Positions 4,362-5,537 of a DNA stretch of 5,537 nucleotides are shown here, piece after piece. How positions within the stretch are numbered: the stretch's first letter is position 1; the number at the start of each line of letters is the position of its first letter. A program made the translations under genes and the position numbers. Below the pieces are notes generated by a model. That model was given only the letters and a program-made list of their open reading frames with translations, was not told the DNA's origin and did not search any database. The DNA is from Nocardioidaceae bacterium (GTDB lineage Bacteria > Actinomycetota > Actinomycetes > Propionibacteriales > Nocardioidaceae), in NCBI GenBank assembly GCA_025965395.1, contig JAOPXA010000184.1, forward strand, positions 1 through 5,537. Direction: 5' to 3'.

Positions 4362-5537
4362 CCGGTCAACTCGTCCACGTAGCACCAGCGCCAGGCCTCG
4401 CCGATCTCGAAGCTGCGCATCACGGGATGCCCGGTCTCCTCGAAGTGACGGGTCGCATGTTTCCACTCCGAGGAGTCGCAGCACCCGACGTGGCCGCAGG
4501 ACATGCAGAGGCGCAGATGCACCCAGTCGGTGCCGTCACGCATACATTCCTCACAGCCAGCAGGAGTGAGCGGGGCGGGCACGTCGCAGTGATCGCGCAA
4601 GTGCTGGCACGCGCCCTGGTTGGCGACGCGCAGGTCAGTCTCACGGTCGGCGGTCGACTCGTCTTCATACAGCCGGTCGAGGATGGATTCCTCGACGTCG
4701 AGCGAGTCCAGCACGTTGCGGAGCACCGCCTGGTCGACCTGGGCCTCGGCACGGATATCGAGCACTTCTTGACGCTCGACGGCCAGCATCTCGGCACGAA
4801 TCCGTGAGTACTGTGCGCTCGGCGTCTGCGCACCACCGAGCCGTTCCCAGACCGCATTGGCGCGGCTGAGTGCCCGCTCGCGCAGGCGCTCATACAGCTC
4901 ATCAGACACGGTGCCTTTGACGTTGGCGTCGAGGTACGCGATGCCGGCGCTCGCGGCGCGCTGATAGATCGTGGCCTCTTGAAGGTTGTCCTCGTGGCGG
5001 TCCGGGCCTTCGATCTTCAGGCGGCGTACGAGCATCGGCAACGTCAAGCTCTGCAGCAAGAGCGTGCCGACCGTGACCACAAAGGCGATCGCGACGAAGA
5101 CCTCGCGGTGCGGAGTGTCCTCAGGGATCAGGAAGACCGCAGCCAGCGTGACGACGCCGCGCATACCCGCCCAGCTGAGGATGAACGTGACGCGCCACGG
5201 CGGCGCGGGATCGGCGGCTCGCACGGCAGGGATGAGCCGCGGCAGATAGGTCGCCGGGAACATCCAGATGATGCGCAAGAGGATGACGGCGACGAGCGCC
5301 GCGAGGCATGACCACACGATGGTTTCGGTGGGCACGGTGCTGCCACGGAGGTCATGGACGATCGACCTGACCTGGAGACCGATCAACAAGAAGACGGCGT
5401 TCTCGAGCAGGAACGAGATGGTCGCCCAGTTCGTACGCTCGAACAGTCGTGACGTTGCCGACTGGATCACCGGCGACTTGTGGCCGAGCAACAGTCCGGC
5501 GACCACGACGGCCAGGACCCCGGATGGATGTGTGTCG
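4358..5537 (-). CDS. CPA1-family Na+/H+ antiporter with C-terminal UBP-type zinc finger, partial (N-terminus beyond right edge)
   Basis: This is an inner-membrane monovalent cation/proton exchanger (NhaP/YjcE type) used in pH and sodium homeostasis. The last 392 residues are visible; numbering below is from the first full codon (5536). The fragment opens in a membrane helix with SGVLAVVVAGLLLG (5-18), typical of the middle of CPA1 transporters, then LLENAVFLLIGLQ (43-55), a helix at 70-92, the signature SWAGMRGVVTLAAVFLIP (121-138) with conserved Arg126, and a last helix at about 147-170. The ion-binding Asp-containing helix lies off the window. A charged helical cytoplasmic region (about 175-300) follows, then a zf-UBP domain (about 307-392): CQH (310-312), CEEC (328-331), CMSCGHVGCC (344-353), His360, His364, GHPV (369-372) and WRWCYVDE (382-389). 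The fragment is intact, with no internal stop. It converges on the DUF6542-like gene with 5 bp between. The GTG at 5506 is internal, not the start. Confidence 0.92.
   Translation of the reverse strand, partial: DTHPSGVLAVVVAGLLLGHKSPVIQSATSRLFERTNWATISFLLENAVFLLIGLQVRSIVHDLRGSTVPTETIVWSCLAALVAVILLRIIWMFPATYLPRLIPAVRAADPAPPWRVTFILSWAGMRGVVTLAAVFLIPEDTPHREVFVAIAFVVTVGTLLLQSLTLPMLVRRLKIEGPDRHEDNLQEATIYQRAASAGIAYLDANVKGTVSDELYERLRERALSRANAVWERLGGAQTPSAQYSRIRAEMLAVERQEVLDIRAEAQVDQAVLRNVLDSLDVEESILDRLYEDESTADRETDLRVANQGACQHLRDHCDVPAPLTPAGCEECMRDGTDWVHLRLCMSCGHVGCCDSSEWKHATRHFEETGHPVMRSFEIGEAWRWCYVDELTG

Noticed and set aside
4005..4484. Minus-strand open frame of 159 codons spanning the convergent junction
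   Set aside because: It is antisense to the membrane-protein gene and out of frame with the antiporter tail; it is rich in Arg, Asp, His and Gln, a typical shadow of hydrophobic codons on the other strand.
1..5537. CRISPR array, mobile element or phage island
   Set aside because: I see no regularly spaced repeats, transposase, integrase or phage protein, and base composition and codon use look uniform across the genes apart from the short AT-rich terminator.

Overview
The window looks like chromosomal DNA from a high-GC Actinomycetota member. My inference is a Nocardioidaceae-type genome (Nocardioides or Aeromicrobium relatives). The grounds are GC-rich codon use, GTG starts on two of the genes, an actinobacterial Cys-free bL32, a DUF6542-like membrane protein near ychF, and a CPA1 antiporter carrying a UBP-type zinc finger. 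The genus is not proven by the sequence. Six protein-coding genes are supported; the two at the window edges are partial. I see no tRNA, rRNA, CRISPR array, insertion sequence or phage gene.

Left part, minus strand (1-2624). Reading in the direction of transcription the order is rpmF (bL32, 2624-2460), an AT-rich hairpin terminator (2398-2442), ychF (ribosome-associated P-loop ATPase, 2363-1275), a 54-bp gap, and mmsA (CoA-acylating methylmalonate-semialdehyde dehydrogenase, from 1220 off the left edge). rpmF and ychF are both ribosome-linked; mmsA is a valine/propionate/inositol catabolic enzyme and probably just sits downstream.

Divergent gap (2625-2841, 217 bp). It separates rpmF from the plus-strand genes. 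It holds a probable leaderless promoter for rpmF and a strong 57-bp imperfect inverted repeat (2708-2764) with a further direct copy of its end motif (2775-2788). This resembles a repetitive extragenic palindrome rather than a terminator, because no gene ends there.

Right part. On the plus strand, rmuC (2842-3918) overlaps by one base a small four-helix DUF6542-like membrane protein gene (3918-4352), so the two are almost certainly co-transcribed. Converging on them from the right is the C-terminal 392 residues of a CPA1 Na+/H+ antiporter (minus, 5537-4358) that ends in a zinc-finger-UBP domain. The convergent genes are separated by 5 bp, and both TAG stops lie in a perfect 13-bp palindrome.

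Most of the window is ordinary core-genome content. The points most worth a second look are the ubiquitin-type zinc finger fused to an ion antiporter, the REP-like element in a divergent promoter region, and the terminator between rpmF and ychF that also contains a promoter-like pair of hexamers.
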